The notes beneath the pieces were generated by a model that was given only the letters and a program-made list of their open reading frames with translations, made no database searches and was not told the DNA's origin. From Nitrosospira lacus (lineage in GTDB: Bacteria; Pseudomonadota; Gammaproteobacteria; Burkholderiales; Nitrosomonadaceae), in the NCBI RefSeq assembly GCF_000355765.4, contig NZ_CP021106.3, positions 186,001 to 250,000 of the forward strand: a stretch of 64,000 nt of DNA, given 5' to 3'. The translations under genes and the position numbers were made by a program. Below, one piece after another: positions 35,985-46,360 of this stretch. How positions within the stretch are numbered: the first letter of the stretch is position 1; the number at the start of each line of letters is the position of its first letter.

Positions 35985-38264
35985 TCACTTTCGCGAGGCT
36001 GACATGACGCCGGGCACATTCTGTATCAACCCAAGTACGCGGCGCAACTGCGCCAGACCAGTAATTTTCAGCGTGAATTGCATAGCCGCGGTAACACCCC
36101 GGCTTTGGGTGTGGGTGGCTGTTACATTTATTTTTTCGCGCAAAAGAATGGTGGAAATGTCGCTTAGCAGCCCTTGCCTGTCCAGTGCCTCGATCTCGAC
36201 ATCGACCGGATAACTTGCTCCTCTCGCCGATGCATCCCAGTCCGCTGCCACCAGACGTTCCGCACCATCCGCGGTGAGCCGTGACAAATTGGCGCAGCCC
36301 TTACGGTGTATCGTGATACCACGTCCGCGCGTGACAAAACCGATGATGGGATCTGGTGGCGCCGGTTTGCAACATTTGGCTAACGCCGTGAGCAACTTGT
36401 CAACACCGACGATGAGTACGCCGCCATCCGGTTGCGGGGCGGCTTTCCTGCTGACTAGCAACTCCGGCCCGGTAGCGGCTGTACCAACGGACCCGACTGA
36501 ACCAGTTGTGATGGCTGGCTCGGTCTTGCCGCTTAAAAACGTTCCTAACTGATGGCTGTTGATGTCGCCCCGGGCGACCGCGGCAAGGAAAGCATCGAGC
36601 TTGACGAACTTGAATCCGGCTGCCAGTTTGTCCAGTCCCAGTGCGGTCATGCCGTGGCGCTGCAACTCCTTTTCCACTATTGTCCGGCCTTGTGTTAACG
36701 AATCCTCGCGTTGCAGCGCACTGAACCACTGTTTGACTTTCGATCGCGCACGCTGACTTCTGAGGTAACCCAAGGCGGGATTGAGCCAATCACGGCTTGG
36801 TCCTCCCTGTTTGGCCGAGATAATTTCCACCCGCTGCGCATTCTGTAGCGGGTAGTCAAGCGGCACCATGAGGTCATCAACCTTCGCGCCGCGGCAATGG
36901 TGACCGAGATCGGTGTGCACATGGTAGGCGAAATCCACTGGTGTAGACCCTTTGGGCAAGGAAATCACCCTGCCCTGCGGGGTCAGAACATAAACCGAAT
37001 CCTGGAATAGCGCGGTCTTGAAATGCTCCGCCAGTTCCCCGGCATCGTCCACATCGTTTTTCCATTCCAGGATCTGCCTCAACCAGGCGATTTTCTCCTC
37101 ATACCGGGCGTCGCGCCTGGCCCCTTCCTTATAACGCCAGTGCGCGGCGACACCCATTTCAGAATGTCGATGCATCTCGTGCGTGCGTATCTGGATCTCG
37201 ACCACCTTGTCTTCCGGACCAATGACGGCGGTATGCAATGACCGGTAATCATTACCTTTCGGTCTCGCGATATAATCGTCAAATTCCTTGGGAATCGGTA
37301 CCCACAGATTATGTACCATCCCCAACGCAGCATAGCAATCCCTTACATCGTTCACAAGAATCCGCACCGCGCGGGCATCGTGAATTTCCTTGAAGTCCAC
37401 ATCCTTGCGTTTCATCTTTTTGTGGATACTGTAAATGTGCTTCGGACGCCCCGTAACTTCGGCCTTGATGCCGGCCTGCTGTAATTCGCGCTGCAATTTA
37501 TCCACCACACGGTTGATATACTGTTCCCGGTTGATGCGGGTATCTTCGAGCAATCTGGCGATTTTTCTATAACGTTCCGGTTCAAGAATCCGGAATGACA
37601 AATCTTCCAATTCCCACTTTATCTGCCAGAGTCCCAGACGATTGGCCAGCGGCGCAAATATATCCAGCGTTTCATGCGCAATCTCCCCCCTTTCCGGAAT
37701 GCTGTTGGCAGCGATATATCGCATCGTTTGCGTCCGATCCGCCAAGGCGATGATGACGACACGAATATCTTCCGCCATCGCCAGCAGCATTTTCCGTAGT
37801 GCCTCGATTTGCGCACTGCGGTCCGTACTGTTTCCCTCGCCTCCCGCACCCAGCGTCCGGATGCGGCCCATGCGCGCCACCCCCTCCACCAGGTGAGTCA
37901 CCGCCGGGCCGAAGGTGGTTTGCAGTTTTTCCGTGTACCCGTCCAGATAACCCGGCACTGCATGAAGCAAACCTGCTATCAGGGTGTCGCTATCGACCCG
38001 CAACGATGCAAGAACCGATCCCGTACCGAACACATGCTGAATAACCGGCTCGCTAGTGTACAGGCACTTGCCGGAATACAGCGGTTGGGAGAATTCCAGC
38101 GCATGCCGGAGTATGTCGACATCGCCGGGAGATAATATGGATAGCGTGGGTAACGTGGATTCAAGCCAGGAAAGCCCATCCCGTCCGCCAGCGGCTGGGG
38201 AAGGCACCGTGGATGAATGCTCAGGCGAAGCTATTGAAGCTGAATCGGGTAATTCATCGCTCAT
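35985..38264 (-). CDS. relA: GTP pyrophosphokinase RelA (synthetase with degenerate hydrolase domain)
   Basis: Makes (p)ppGpp in response to amino-acid starvation on the ribosome. The 759 residues contain an HD-type hydrolase domain at about 50-200, a synthetase domain with RPKGNDYRSLHTAV and EIQIRTHEMHRHSEMG, a TGS domain (VYVLTPQGRVISLPKGSTPVDFAYHVHT), a CC/zinc-finger region with AKCCKPAPPDP, and a terminal ACT domain. The catalytic HD pair reads HA at 101-102 and the ADRLHNMR motif reads ADRTQTMR, so hydrolase activity is probably lost, as in monofunctional RelA. It follows comEC by 29 bp on the same strand. Confidence 0.93.
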   Translation of the reverse strand: MSDELPDSASIASPEHSSTVPSPAAGGRDGLSWLESTLPTLSILSPGDVDILRHALEFSQPLYSGKCLYTSEPVIQHVFGTGSVLASLRVDSDTLIAGLLHAVPGYLDGYTEKLQTTFGPAVTHLVEGVARMGRIRTLGAGGEGNSTDRSAQIEALRKMLLAMAEDIRVVIIALADRTQTMRYIAANSIPERGEIAHETLDIFAPLANRLGLWQIKWELEDLSFRILEPERYRKIARLLEDTRINREQYINRVVDKLQRELQQAGIKAEVTGRPKHIYSIHKKMKRKDVDFKEIHDARAVRILVNDVRDCYAALGMVHNLWVPIPKEFDDYIARPKGNDYRSLHTAVIGPEDKVVEIQIRTHEMHRHSEMGVAAHWRYKEGARRDARYEEKIAWLRQILEWKNDVDDAGELAEHFKTALFQDSVYVLTPQGRVISLPKGSTPVDFAYHVHTDLGHHCRGAKVDDLMVPLDYPLQNAQRVEIISAKQGGPSRDWLNPALGYLRSQRARSKVKQWFSALQREDSLTQGRTIVEKELQRHGMTALGLDKLAAGFKFVKLDAFLAAVARGDINSHQLGTFLSGKTEPAITTGSVGSVGTAATGPELLVSRKAAPQPDGGVLIVGVDKLLTALAKCCKPAPPDPIIGFVTRGRGITIHRKGCANLSRLTADGAERLVAADWDASARGASYPVDVEIEALDRQGLLSDISTILLREKINVTATHTQSRGVTAAMQFTLKITGLAQLRRVLGLIQNVPGVMSASRK

Positions 38265-38293
38265 TTTTTATGCTGCCTTGATTTCATCGGTAT

Positions 38294-40699
38294 TCAGGTA
38301 TCCTGCCAGTAACGGCGGCGCAACGCGCGCAAAGTTTCGACGGCAACCTTGCTATCCGCAAAGCGCAGCAGTACCGCTCCATCGTTATCGCTGCGCAGTA
38401 ATGTGCTGCCGAGTGCCCGATAGCGCTCCATTACCTCTTCCCGGGGATGCCCGAAACGATTGCGATAGCCTACGGTGAATATTACCAGCCGCGGATTCAC
38501 TTGGCGCACAAACTCGCCGGTGGAGGACGTTTTGCTACCATGATGGGGTGCCACCAGCACCGTTGAGGAAAGTGCGTTGCCATCGTTCTCGATTAGCTGA
38601 TACTCGGAGCTCTTTTCGATGTCGGCCGGCAGCAGCACACTGCCGTGGATTGTCGTGATTTTCAGCACGCAGCTCAAAGCGTTGGTTCCGCGCTTGGGAT
38701 TACTATAGCTCTGTTCGGTTGGGTGTAACATATCAAAGCGCACTCCATCCCATTGCCACGACTGTCCCGCACGGCATTGGCGTTTATTGGAAGCGGCTAG
38801 CTGAATCGGGTGATCGGCATGCAAAGATGAAACCAGCCATTCCACCGGCACTGCCTCCAGTACTGACAATGCGCCGCCGCTATGATCCGAGTCGGCGTGC
38901 GTGACAATCATTGCATCCAGATGCCTGATGCCTTCCCCGCGCAAGAAAGGAACGATGGCACGGTTACCGCTATCAGCCTCGGTACTGAAAGCAGGCCCCG
39001 TATCGAAGAGCAGCGCGTGATTTTCTGTGCGAGCCACTACTGCCAATCCCTGACCGACATCCAGTACAGTGAGCCATAATTCTCCCGGTGCCGGTTTTGG
39101 GGGCAATACCAGAAATATTGGCAGCAGCGCAACCGCCCCCAGCCAGCGAGCCGGAAAACCTGTGGCCAGCCCCGGCCCGCCCCTCAAACCCAGCCCTAAT
39201 CCACCGGGCAACAGCATCCAGACAATGCCCGCCATGCCGGCGGCCACCGCCCATGCAGGGGGCGCATGCTGGCTCCATACCGCCTGCGGTACATCGCTCA
39301 TCCACCGCAACATCTCCATGCAACCGCTGAGTACCACGTGTGCAGGCAGCAACATGAAGTCAAGCAGCGGCAATGTTGCCAACAACGTCAAGGGAACCAC
39401 CACCAGGCTCACCAGCGGAACGGCGATTGCATTGGCAAAGGGCGAAACCAGCGATACCTGCTGGAACATCGCCAATAGCAGCGGTATCAGGCTAAGGGTT
39501 ATCGCCCACTGCACGCGCGCCCAGCCGCTTAACCAATGCATTTTACCAATCCGCCCGGCCGTTACGAGCATGATGAACGCCATCGCGCCGAACGACAGCC
39601 AGAAGCCAGGCGAAAGTACGGCCCAGGGATCAAGCACCACCACTATCAGCAGTGCCCATGCCAGCACCGCTGTTGCGGAAGCGAAACGCCCCAGCCATAA
39701 AGCGAGGGCTATCGCCGCCAGCATGTAAACCGTGCGCTGCGCTGGTACCGCAAAGCCGGCGAGCAGCGCATAACCGAAAGCCGCCGCCAGTCCCGCAATG
39801 ACCGCGGCCTTGCGCGCGGGCAGCCACAGCGCCAGACGATGGCTTCTGCGCCATAACCCATACACCAGCGCAAATATCAGGCCTGAAACCATCGTCACAT
39901 GCAAGCCCGAAATACTCATAAGATGGTTTACGCCCGTGCGCGTAAATATTTGCCATTGCCCGCCTAGAATCGCGCGCTGATCGCCCACCGCCAGCGCAAT
40001 CAGAACACCGGTATAGGCATGATCCGGCAATGCCTGAATAAAATGCTCGCGAATTTCCTGGCGCAAACGCTCGACCCGATACGAAGGCTGATTAACCATT
40101 GCATCCAGACGCAAATTATCGTCAGCTTTCCGCACGTAGCCGGTCGCCCGAATATTGCGCTCCAGCGCCCATTCCTCAAAATCGAAACCGTGCGGATTGA
40201 CACTGCCGCGCGGACGCTTGAGGCGCACCGTGATCCGCCAGCGTTCGCCCGCATTGATCCGGGGTAGCACGGACACGGAATTCTCCGCGTACTTGCGGCG
40301 CTCGTTATACCAGGCAAGGGAAATTCGCCGGGGAACAATCGCGCCTTCCGTTAGCACTTGCTCCACGTCAAAAGCAAAACGCAAGCCGTTTTCATTGGCT
40401 TGCGGCAGCTCCGCCACCACTCCCGCCAACTGAATATCGCGTCCCTCCCATTCATGCGGGAGCGCATCCGCCAGACGCCACTGGGCAAACGCTGCTGCCC
40501 AGAAAAGCCCCGCACCCAAGAAAATCAGAGCAAGCAGAATCTTTGCGGTGATGGAAAAAATGGCGACCCGGCAACGCCAGAGTAAAAAAGCACCCACCGA
40601 ACCAGGCACGAGGAGCCATGCCCACAGCAAGTCCGGCAATTCGGCCTGTTGCTGCAACAGCCCCACCCCAAAGGCAAACGCAAGAATATAGGCTCGCAT
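38294..40699 (-). CDS. comEC: DNA internalization competence protein ComEC/Rec2
   Basis: Inner-membrane channel for uptake of single-stranded DNA in natural transformation. From the ATG at 40699 it has about 801 residues: two or three N-terminal helices, an OB-like soluble part (about 80-190), the Competence membrane domain with GVNHLMSISGLHVTMVSG, and a C-terminal metallo-beta-lactamase domain (VLDVGQGLAVV, THADSDHSGG, APHHGSKTSS). The frame runs open to 40783, but the sequence before 40699 does not look like ComEC. It is intact and probably cotranscribed with relA. Confidence 0.92.
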   Translation of the reverse strand: MRAYILAFAFGVGLLQQQAELPDLLWAWLLVPGSVGAFLLWRCRVAIFSITAKILLALIFLGAGLFWAAAFAQWRLADALPHEWEGRDIQLAGVVAELPQANENGLRFAFDVEQVLTEGAIVPRRISLAWYNERRKYAENSVSVLPRINAGERWRITVRLKRPRGSVNPHGFDFEEWALERNIRATGYVRKADDNLRLDAMVNQPSYRVERLRQEIREHFIQALPDHAYTGVLIALAVGDQRAILGGQWQIFTRTGVNHLMSISGLHVTMVSGLIFALVYGLWRRSHRLALWLPARKAAVIAGLAAAFGYALLAGFAVPAQRTVYMLAAIALALWLGRFASATAVLAWALLIVVVLDPWAVLSPGFWLSFGAMAFIMLVTAGRIGKMHWLSGWARVQWAITLSLIPLLLAMFQQVSLVSPFANAIAVPLVSLVVVPLTLLATLPLLDFMLLPAHVVLSGCMEMLRWMSDVPQAVWSQHAPPAWAVAAGMAGIVWMLLPGGLGLGLRGGPGLATGFPARWLGAVALLPIFLVLPPKPAPGELWLTVLDVGQGLAVVARTENHALLFDTGPAFSTEADSGNRAIVPFLRGEGIRHLDAMIVTHADSDHSGGALSVLEAVPVEWLVSSLHADHPIQLAASNKRQCRAGQSWQWDGVRFDMLHPTEQSYSNPKRGTNALSCVLKITTIHGSVLLPADIEKSSEYQLIENDGNALSSTVLVAPHHGSKTSSTGEFVRQVNPRLVIFTVGYRNRFGHPREEVMERYRALGSTLLRSDNDGAVLLRFADSKVAVETLRALRRRYWQDT

Positions 40700-40945
40700 C
40701 AGGTTCTCGTGGTCTACCGGGATGATATGGACATGGGGGAAGTTACTGAAGCAGAACGGGGAGATTGTTCCTCTACGGCGCACTGAACCACCGCATTAAG
40801 ATATTTATCGATAAAGTAAAGGGCTATCGAGTGCTTGAATCCCATACGGCCGCTCTCTCTTGCCGGGCGGATACCGGTATGACGGCTGCTGACGGCCAGC
40901 TTATTATGTTTGCATGAAGCGCCGATATTTCCGTACACTCTTCCC

Positions 40946-41497
40946 GTGCCGCGAAAATTCTTCAAAAAATATCTGCCCTCTCACGAAACCGTCCGTCAGA
41001 ACCGGTTTGTCGGGCTGTTCGGCAAACATCTGCAACATCACAATTTGTGGCATCTGCATCGGCGATCAGTAGCAGGTGGCGTTGCGGCCGGGTTATTTGC
41101 CGGACTGATCCCAGGCAGCAATCCGGTACAGTTCTTTTTTGCCGCTTTATTTGCCATCGCTTTCAAGGTAAATCTCCCCGTGGCGGTGGCTACCACGCTT
41201 TATTCCAATCCTTTCACCATCGTGCCGATCTATATCGTTGCCTACGCCATTGGCGAGTTTGTCATGGGTAACGGCACAGGTCATATGCCCCAGACTGATT
41301 TGCACCTGATGGATAAGAATATCAGCGAATGGGTTCCCGCACTGATAGGCTGGGTAATGTCGCTCGGCAAGCCATTACTGGTAGGGATATTGCTGTTGGC
41401 GCTGCTGCTTTCCGTGACCGGATATTTTGCCGTGCGTGTAACGTGGCGGCTCTATACGATTTATGAGTGGCGAAAACGGGCAAAACGGCGCCACTGA
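40946..41497 (+). CDS. DUF2062 family membrane protein
   Basis: A 183-residue protein of unknown function with two to three membrane segments. The GTG at 40946 gives MPRKFFKKYLPSHETV, the typical start of this family; a TTG at 40910 would add 12 residues. The conserved core VAGGVAAGLFAGLIPGSNPVQF and TTLYSNPFTIVPIY is present. It diverges from comEC and converges on lolD. Confidence 0.88.
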   Translation: MPRKFFKKYLPSHETVRQNRFVGLFGKHLQHHNLWHLHRRSVAGGVAAGLFAGLIPGSNPVQFFFAALFAIAFKVNLPVAVATTLYSNPFTIVPIYIVAYAIGEFVMGNGTGHMPQTDLHLMDKNISEWVPALIGWVMSLGKPLLVGILLLALLLSVTGYFAVRVTWRLYTIYEWRKRAKRRH

Positions 41498-41565
41498 TAT
41501 ATAAGCCACCCGTATCCGGCAGTTGACCGCCGCAAGGAAATCGCGATAACTCCGGCAACCTGTTC

Positions 41566-42243
41566 TTATTCGATCAGCATGCCATCCACCAGCTGTAATA
41601 TCCGCCCGGCCTTTTTGGCCAACTCCGGATCGTGGGTGACAATGATGAGACTCGCACCCACGTTGCGATTGAGTTCAAGCATCAATTCGAATACGCCCCC
41701 CGCGGTGTGCCGGTCGAGATTACCCGTGGGCTCATCCGCAAGGACACAGGCGGGTTGAGTCACCAGCGCCCGTGCCACTGCCGCACGCTGCCGCTCGCCC
41801 CCCGAGAGTTCTCCGGGAGTATGGGTAAGCCGATGGCCAAGGCCTACCTGCTTCAATAATTCCGCCGCGCGCTCATACGCTTCACTGTTACTGATGCGCC
41901 GGATCAATAGTGGCATGGCGACGTTCTCCAATGCGCTGAATTCCGGCAGCAAATGATGAAACTGATAGATGAAACCCAGCGATCTGTTGCGCAGCTTGCA
42001 TCTCTCTTCTTCATTGATGGTCGCTATATTCTGTCCCATGATGCGGACATCGCCACCTGTAGGGGTATCCAGTCCTCCCAGCACATGCAGCAGCGTACTT
42101 TTTCCGGAACCCGAGGCACCGACAATAGCAAGAGTATGACCTGCCAGGATATCGAGATCTATGCCCATGAGTACAGGCACTTCCAGCTTTCCCTGGAAAT
42201 AACTCTTGCGCAGCTCGCGGCAGGAAATAATGGTTTTATTCAT
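41566..42243 (-). CDS. lolD: Lipoprotein-releasing ABC transporter ATPase LolD
   Basis: Powers extraction of outer-membrane lipoproteins from the inner membrane to LolA. The 225 residues show Walker [13 protein letters not shown]-loop [18 protein letters not shown] (the LolD family motif), signature [15 protein letters not shown] and Walker [13 protein letters not shown]. The start overlaps the lolC stop by 8 bp, indicating coupled translation. Confidence 0.95.
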   Translation of the reverse strand: MNKTIISCRELRKSYFQGKLEVPVLMGIDLDILAGHTLAIVGASGSGKSTLLHVLGGLDTPTGGDVRIMGQNIATINEEERCKLRNRSLGFIYQFHHLLPEFSALENVAMPLLIRRISNSEAYERAAELLKQVGLGHRLTHTPGELSGGERQRAAVARALVTQPACVLADEPTGNLDRHTAGGVFELMLELNRNVGASLIIVTHDPELAKKAGRILQLVDGMLIE

Positions 42244-43525
42244 ACCGCAGCGCCTCTGCGGGATTGACCCTGGAGGCCCGGTAACTGGGATAAATCGTTG
42301 CCAGCAGTGTCAACACGAACGATACCGCCGCCACGGCGATTACGTCGGCGGCATGGGGATCGGACGGAATCTCGCTGATGTAATAAACCTCCCGCGAGAG
42401 AAACTGGACGCTGAACAGGCGCTCAATCAATGCGATCACCGACTCTACATTGTATGCCAGCAGCACGCCCCCAATCACGCCCAGCGTCGTACCGAGGACG
42501 CCGATCAGCGTACCCTGCACAATGAAGATTTTCATGATACTGCGCGGACTTGCGCCCAAGGTGCGCAGAATAGCGATATCGGGCTGCTTATCTGTCACCG
42601 CCATCACCAGGGTCGAGACGATGTTGAATGCTGCCACCGCGATAATCAAAGCGAGAATCAGTGAGAGCATGCGCTTCTCGATCTGTATCGCACGAAAATA
42701 ATTGGCATGCTGGCGGCTCCAGTCGCTGATATGAACCTCCGTGGAAATCATCGGTGCAAGCTCTCGCGCCACTTGCGGCGCCTCAAAGAGATCATGCAGC
42801 TTCAGCCGTACACCCGATACCTGGTCGTCCTCCATGCGATAGAGCTTTTGCGCGTCCGACAAATTGATCAGTACCAGGCTCGAGTCATACTCGAAATGCC
42901 CCGCCTCGAAAATACCGGTAATGGTGAATTGCTTGAGGCGTGGCAATATGCCCGCCGGCGTTACCTGTCCCTGCGGCGAGATCAGTACAATTTTGTCGCC
43001 CGTAAATACGCCCAGGGCGCGTGCCAGTTCCGAGCCGATAACGATGCCGAACCTGCCTGGCACGAGATCATCTAGGCTGCCATCGATCATCATTTGGGCC
43101 AGGTCGGCCACTTTATCCTCCAAGGCCGGCTCAATGCCTCTTACGGCGACACCACTGACAACCTGGTCGAATGAAACCATGCCTTGCGCACCGACATAGG
43201 GCGCGGCACCCTCCACCAGCGGATGCCGCAGCGCTTCTTCCGCAACCCTGCGCCAGTCCGTCAACTTGCCGTCAATACCGCTGATCTGGATGTGGGCCGC
43301 AACGCCCAGGATACGTGACCGTACTTCTTTCTGGAATCCATTCATCACCGACATCACCGTGATGAGCGCTGTCATGCCAAGGGTAATTCCCAGCAGGGAA
43401 ATCAGGGAGATGAAAGAAATGAAGTGATTGCGGCGCTTTGCACGCGTGTAACGCAGACCAATGAAAAGTTCGTAGGGGGACACGGATCGACTACCGGGAA
43501 TATTAAGAATGCCGAAGTTTGCCAC
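42236..43525 (-). CDS. lolC: Lipoprotein-releasing transporter membrane subunit LolC/LolE
   Basis: Membrane partner of LolD. It shows the MacB/FtsX-like layout: one N-terminal helix ([31 protein letters not shown]), a periplasmic domain of about 200 residues, and three C-terminal helices ending [47 protein letters not shown]. The longest frame starts at a GTG at 43525 (429 residues). A GTG at 43483 gives [12 protein letters not shown], closer to the usual LolC start. Only one membrane gene is present, so it may serve as both LolC and LolE. Confidence 0.92.
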   Translation of the reverse strand: MANFGILNIPGSRSVSPYELFIGLRYTRAKRRNHFISFISLISLLGITLGMTALITVMSVMNGFQKEVRSRILGVAAHIQISGIDGKLTDWRRVAEEALRHPLVEGAAPYVGAQGMVSFDQVVSGVAVRGIEPALEDKVADLAQMMIDGSLDDLVPGRFGIVIGSELARALGVFTGDKIVLISPQGQVTPAGILPRLKQFTITGIFEAGHFEYDSSLVLINLSDAQKLYRMEDDQVSGVRLKLHDLFEAPQVARELAPMISTEVHISDWSRQHANYFRAIQIEKRMLSLILALIIAVAAFNIVSTLVMAVTDKQPDIAILRTLGASPRSIMKIFIVQGTLIGVLGTTLGVIGGVLLAYNVESVIALIERLFSVQFLSREVYYISEIPSDPHAADVIAVAAVSFVLTLLATIYPSYRASRVNPAEALRYE

Positions 43526-43636
43526 ATTCCGCCGGGGCTTAATAGGCGGACGGACATTGAAACCTTGCCGAAGCCTTATTTAAGGCACTGAATATTTGTT
43601 TTCCAGCGTTGAACGAATGCGTTTGGCACAATGATG

Positions 43637-45811
43637 TTAAAATTCGCCTTTCAACCCAATTACCGCAGCTATTCCGGGCAATGGCGCAAAGTTCTTCAGG
43701 AAAGAAGTATGCACGCGCACCTCTTCGTTCAGCAGGTTCTTGCCCTGAAGAAAAATCTTGATGCCATTCGACTTGGTTTCCTTGATACGATAACTCAGAT
43801 CGACATTTACCAACGTGTAACCCGGCGTGCTGGTTTCAAGTTCCGCTACCCGGTTTTGGCGCGTCACATGAAATGCATTCACGTTAGCTGTCCAGGAGCC
43901 TACCTTATGATTGAGTTCCAGCCCGAACCTCTGTGGTGTGATGCGCGGGACATTACTACCTGTATCCAGTTTTCCACGTACGTAATCGGTAAACAGCCGT
44001 AATTCGGTGGCATCGGGCTTCAAGGCTAAGATCACTTCGGCTTCGGCACCAAAAAATCTTGCTCCCGTCTGCGCAAAATTCTGTACCAGGAATTCGCCGC
44101 CCGGATCCAATGTGCCCGTATCGTCCCCACGATCCGCCACACCGTCACCATTGATGTCGGCACTACGCACGAAGATATAGTTGTCGATCCAGTTATGGAA
44201 TACATTGATTTTCCATTTTATGAGACCGGTGTTTTTGCGCAATGCAAGATCGATATTGCTGGTTGTCTCGCTGGCCAGGGTACCATCACCCGTCTGAAAG
44301 GTGGCGGTGCCGCGGTGTGCGCCTTTTATGTACAATTCTTCCGTAGACGGTGCGCGCTGCCCCCTTGTTGCTGACAAACCAAGTCCGTAGCCCTCCATGA
44401 TTTTCCATAAAGTGCCCGCTGAAACGTTATAGAGATTGAATGCACGCGCTGGATTGGTGTTGTTCTGCGGGTCTTGCGTGGCACGCTCGATGCGTCCGCC
44501 GAGTTCCAGGCGCCAGCGGTCCCAGTTGCGCTCTTCGACCAGGAATATGCCGGTCGAACGAGATTTCGTGACCGGTATCACAGCCTCTTCGCCCAAAGCC
44601 GAAAAATTACGGTCCTGAAACTGGATGCCGAATACTCCCTTCCAGTTTGCGATGGGTGCATGCAAAAGCTCGGCGCGGCTTTCCAGGCCCTGATTCTTAA
44701 ACCGCGTGGCGATCTGCCCGGTTCCCTCGATTTCGTTATGCTTGTAATCGTTATAACCCGTACGTACCTTGAGCTTCTCAAAACCAATGAGGGGTTTGTC
44801 CAATTCACCTGACAAATCATAACGGGTCTGCTTGAGATCGATCTTCGAACCTTCCGGGCTGGGTATGCCATACTCACTCTCCAGCCGCGAAATCGACCCG
44901 CCAATGAAGCCTCTTTCACCGACAAGGGATCCACCCGCGGATATGCCACCCGTATCTATCGCGCTGTTCCTGACAACGCCTTTCTCGCTGCTCGGGTTGC
45001 TCTCATCCGCTCGCCCAGGAATATGATAATCCCCGGTTTTACGCTTGAAGCCACCCACGCTCCAGGAAGCTCGGCCACCGATGCTGCCGGTCGCATTGAA
45101 AGCCCCGGTACGTTCCTCTGTCGCCGTATTGCCACGTAGCTCGATATCGCCTTTGGGTGATTTGAACAGTCGATTCGGGATACGTCCGGATACGACATTG
45201 ACTACCCCACCCGATGCACCGCTGCCATAGAGCAGCGTTGATGGGCCCCGAAGGATTTCGATCTGGGACGCATTGAGTGATTCGACTGTTACCGCATGAT
45301 CCGGACTGATGCTCGAAAGATCGAGGGTACCGATTCCATTTTCGAGAACTCGAATGCGCGGACCATCCAGGCCGCGAATAATCGGACGGCCCGCAGCCGG
45401 CCCGAAGGAGCTTGACGCCACACCCAGTTCGCGAGAGAGGGTATCGCCCAGGCTCGCTTCACGCTTACGGCGCAAGTCTTCGCCACGCAATACTGAAACA
45501 GGCTGGGCCATATCAAGCTCGCTACGATTCTCGAATGGCGTGGCGGTCACTACGACTGACGGCAGCACACTGCCGTTGCCCATATCCTGCGCCTGAACAG
45601 ACGCTATGCCGGACGCAACGGACGCCAGCATAATGATGGCAGATCCGAGGCCGCTTTGAGCGGACGGGTCTCGCCTCCGGCGGGAACCGCCTCGCAAAAC
45701 CGCCGTCACGTATTCCGCTGGCAAAATCGGCGGCTTGCTCAGTGACTCCTTGAGTATGCTTTCCACGTATTGTGAGAGTGCGCCCCATACGTTAGAACTT
45801 GAATAATTCAT
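43637..45811 (-). CDS. znuD: TonB-dependent outer-membrane receptor, ZnuD-like (zinc uptake)
   Basis: Outer-membrane beta-barrel importing zinc or a zinc complex with TonB energy. From the ATG at 45811 it has 724 residues. There is an unusually long N-terminal segment of about 75 residues before the signal cleavage (ASVQAQ), then a plug domain (VVVTATPFENRSELDMAQPVSVLRG, GRPIIRGLDGPRIRVLENG, EILRGPSTLLYGSGASGGVVNVV) and a barrel ending in Phe. The frame extends further upstream to 45901 without good reason. A Zur-like inverted repeat lies 40-50 bp upstream. Being downstream of a zur-like gene supports zinc; the metal is inferred. Confidence 0.85.
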   Translation of the reverse strand: MNYSSSNVWGALSQYVESILKESLSKPPILPAEYVTAVLRGGSRRRRDPSAQSGLGSAIIMLASVASGIASVQAQDMGNGSVLPSVVVTATPFENRSELDMAQPVSVLRGEDLRRKREASLGDTLSRELGVASSSFGPAAGRPIIRGLDGPRIRVLENGIGTLDLSSISPDHAVTVESLNASQIEILRGPSTLLYGSGASGGVVNVVSGRIPNRLFKSPKGDIELRGNTATEERTGAFNATGSIGGRASWSVGGFKRKTGDYHIPGRADESNPSSEKGVVRNSAIDTGGISAGGSLVGERGFIGGSISRLESEYGIPSPEGSKIDLKQTRYDLSGELDKPLIGFEKLKVRTGYNDYKHNEIEGTGQIATRFKNQGLESRAELLHAPIANWKGVFGIQFQDRNFSALGEEAVIPVTKSRSTGIFLVEERNWDRWRLELGGRIERATQDPQNNTNPARAFNLYNVSAGTLWKIMEGYGLGLSATRGQRAPSTEELYIKGAHRGTATFQTGDGTLASETTSNIDLALRKNTGLIKWKINVFHNWIDNYIFVRSADINGDGVADRGDDTGTLDPGGEFLVQNFAQTGARFFGAEAEVILALKPDATELRLFTDYVRGKLDTGSNVPRITPQRFGLELNHKVGSWTANVNAFHVTRQNRVAELETSTPGYTLVNVDLSYRIKETKSNGIKIFLQGKNLLNEEVRVHTSFLKNFAPLPGIAAVIGLKGEF

Positions 45812-45849
45812 ACCGACTTCTTTAATACATGGAAAAGACGAGTCTTGCG

Positions 45850-45864
45850 CGCAACTGAGTTGCG
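45850..45864. promoter_or_regulatory. Putative Zur operator upstream of the znuD-like receptor
   Basis: CGCAACTGAGTTGCG is a perfect 7-1-7 palindrome about 40 bp before the receptor start. The same GCAAC-N3-GTTGC core, with GTTAC following, recurs upstream of the zur-like gene. Shared sites at the two zinc genes suggest a Fur-family operator. Binding is inferred. Confidence 0.6.
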
Positions 45865-45971
45865 TTACGGCGCCAGTTAACTTTTTTTTGCCCAGATACA
45901 ACCCGAATCAGGCGATATGCGCCAAATGACAGATATCGGGCAGGATTGCTCGATTTTAAGAAGCAGAGGAA

Positions 45972-46301
45972 TTACGCTTGGGGAGGAGCGCGCGTGAGAT
46001 ATGGGAATGAAAAATCCAGAAGGACATGTCTGAATTTCAGGAGCGAAGGAAGCTGTCGTGCTATCTGATCCAGAAAGAGAGGGATTACGATGAGAGGGAT
46101 AATGCTAAAAGCCGATAAAGCCAAGCAGTCCAGGCAAATTCGATCGAGATCGGAGTCTGCCCCGGTTTCGTTTTGCCCGTGGTCATCCGCTTGAGCCGCG
46201 CCGATGCTATCGATGTGCGTAAGCGCGTGCGTCGCCTGAAAGACCGGAACGAACGAAAACATCAATACCAGAATTAAAAATAATCCTTTCCGCACCCCCA
46301 T
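45972..46301 (-). CDS. Small exported or membrane CxxC protein between zur and znuD (unrecognised)
   Basis: From the ATG at 46301 it has 109 residues. A signal-like helix (KGLFLILVLMFSFVPVFQATHA) is followed by an acidic, His-containing stretch (HIDSIGAAQADDHGQNETGADSD), then CLDCLALSAFSIIPLIVIPLF with a CxxC motif in a hydrophobic segment. No family is recognised with confidence; small DUF2946-like proteins next to metal importers look similar. The frame extends to 46379, overlapping zur by 19 bp. Position between regulator and receptor suggests a role in zinc handling. Confidence 0.65.
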   Translation of the reverse strand: MGVRKGLFLILVLMFSFVPVFQATHALTHIDSIGAAQADDHGQNETGADSDLDRICLDCLALSAFSIIPLIVIPLFLDQIARQLPSLLKFRHVLLDFSFPYLTRAPPQA

Positions 46302-46360
46302 GGAAGCGTATCCTCTGATGTAGGCATAGGGGTACCGCATTCTATGAATTGGATGTCTTA

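Noticed and set aside
38294-40783. ComEC starting at 40783
   Set aside because: The extra 28 residues do not resemble a ComEC N-terminus; the ATG at 40699 fits better.
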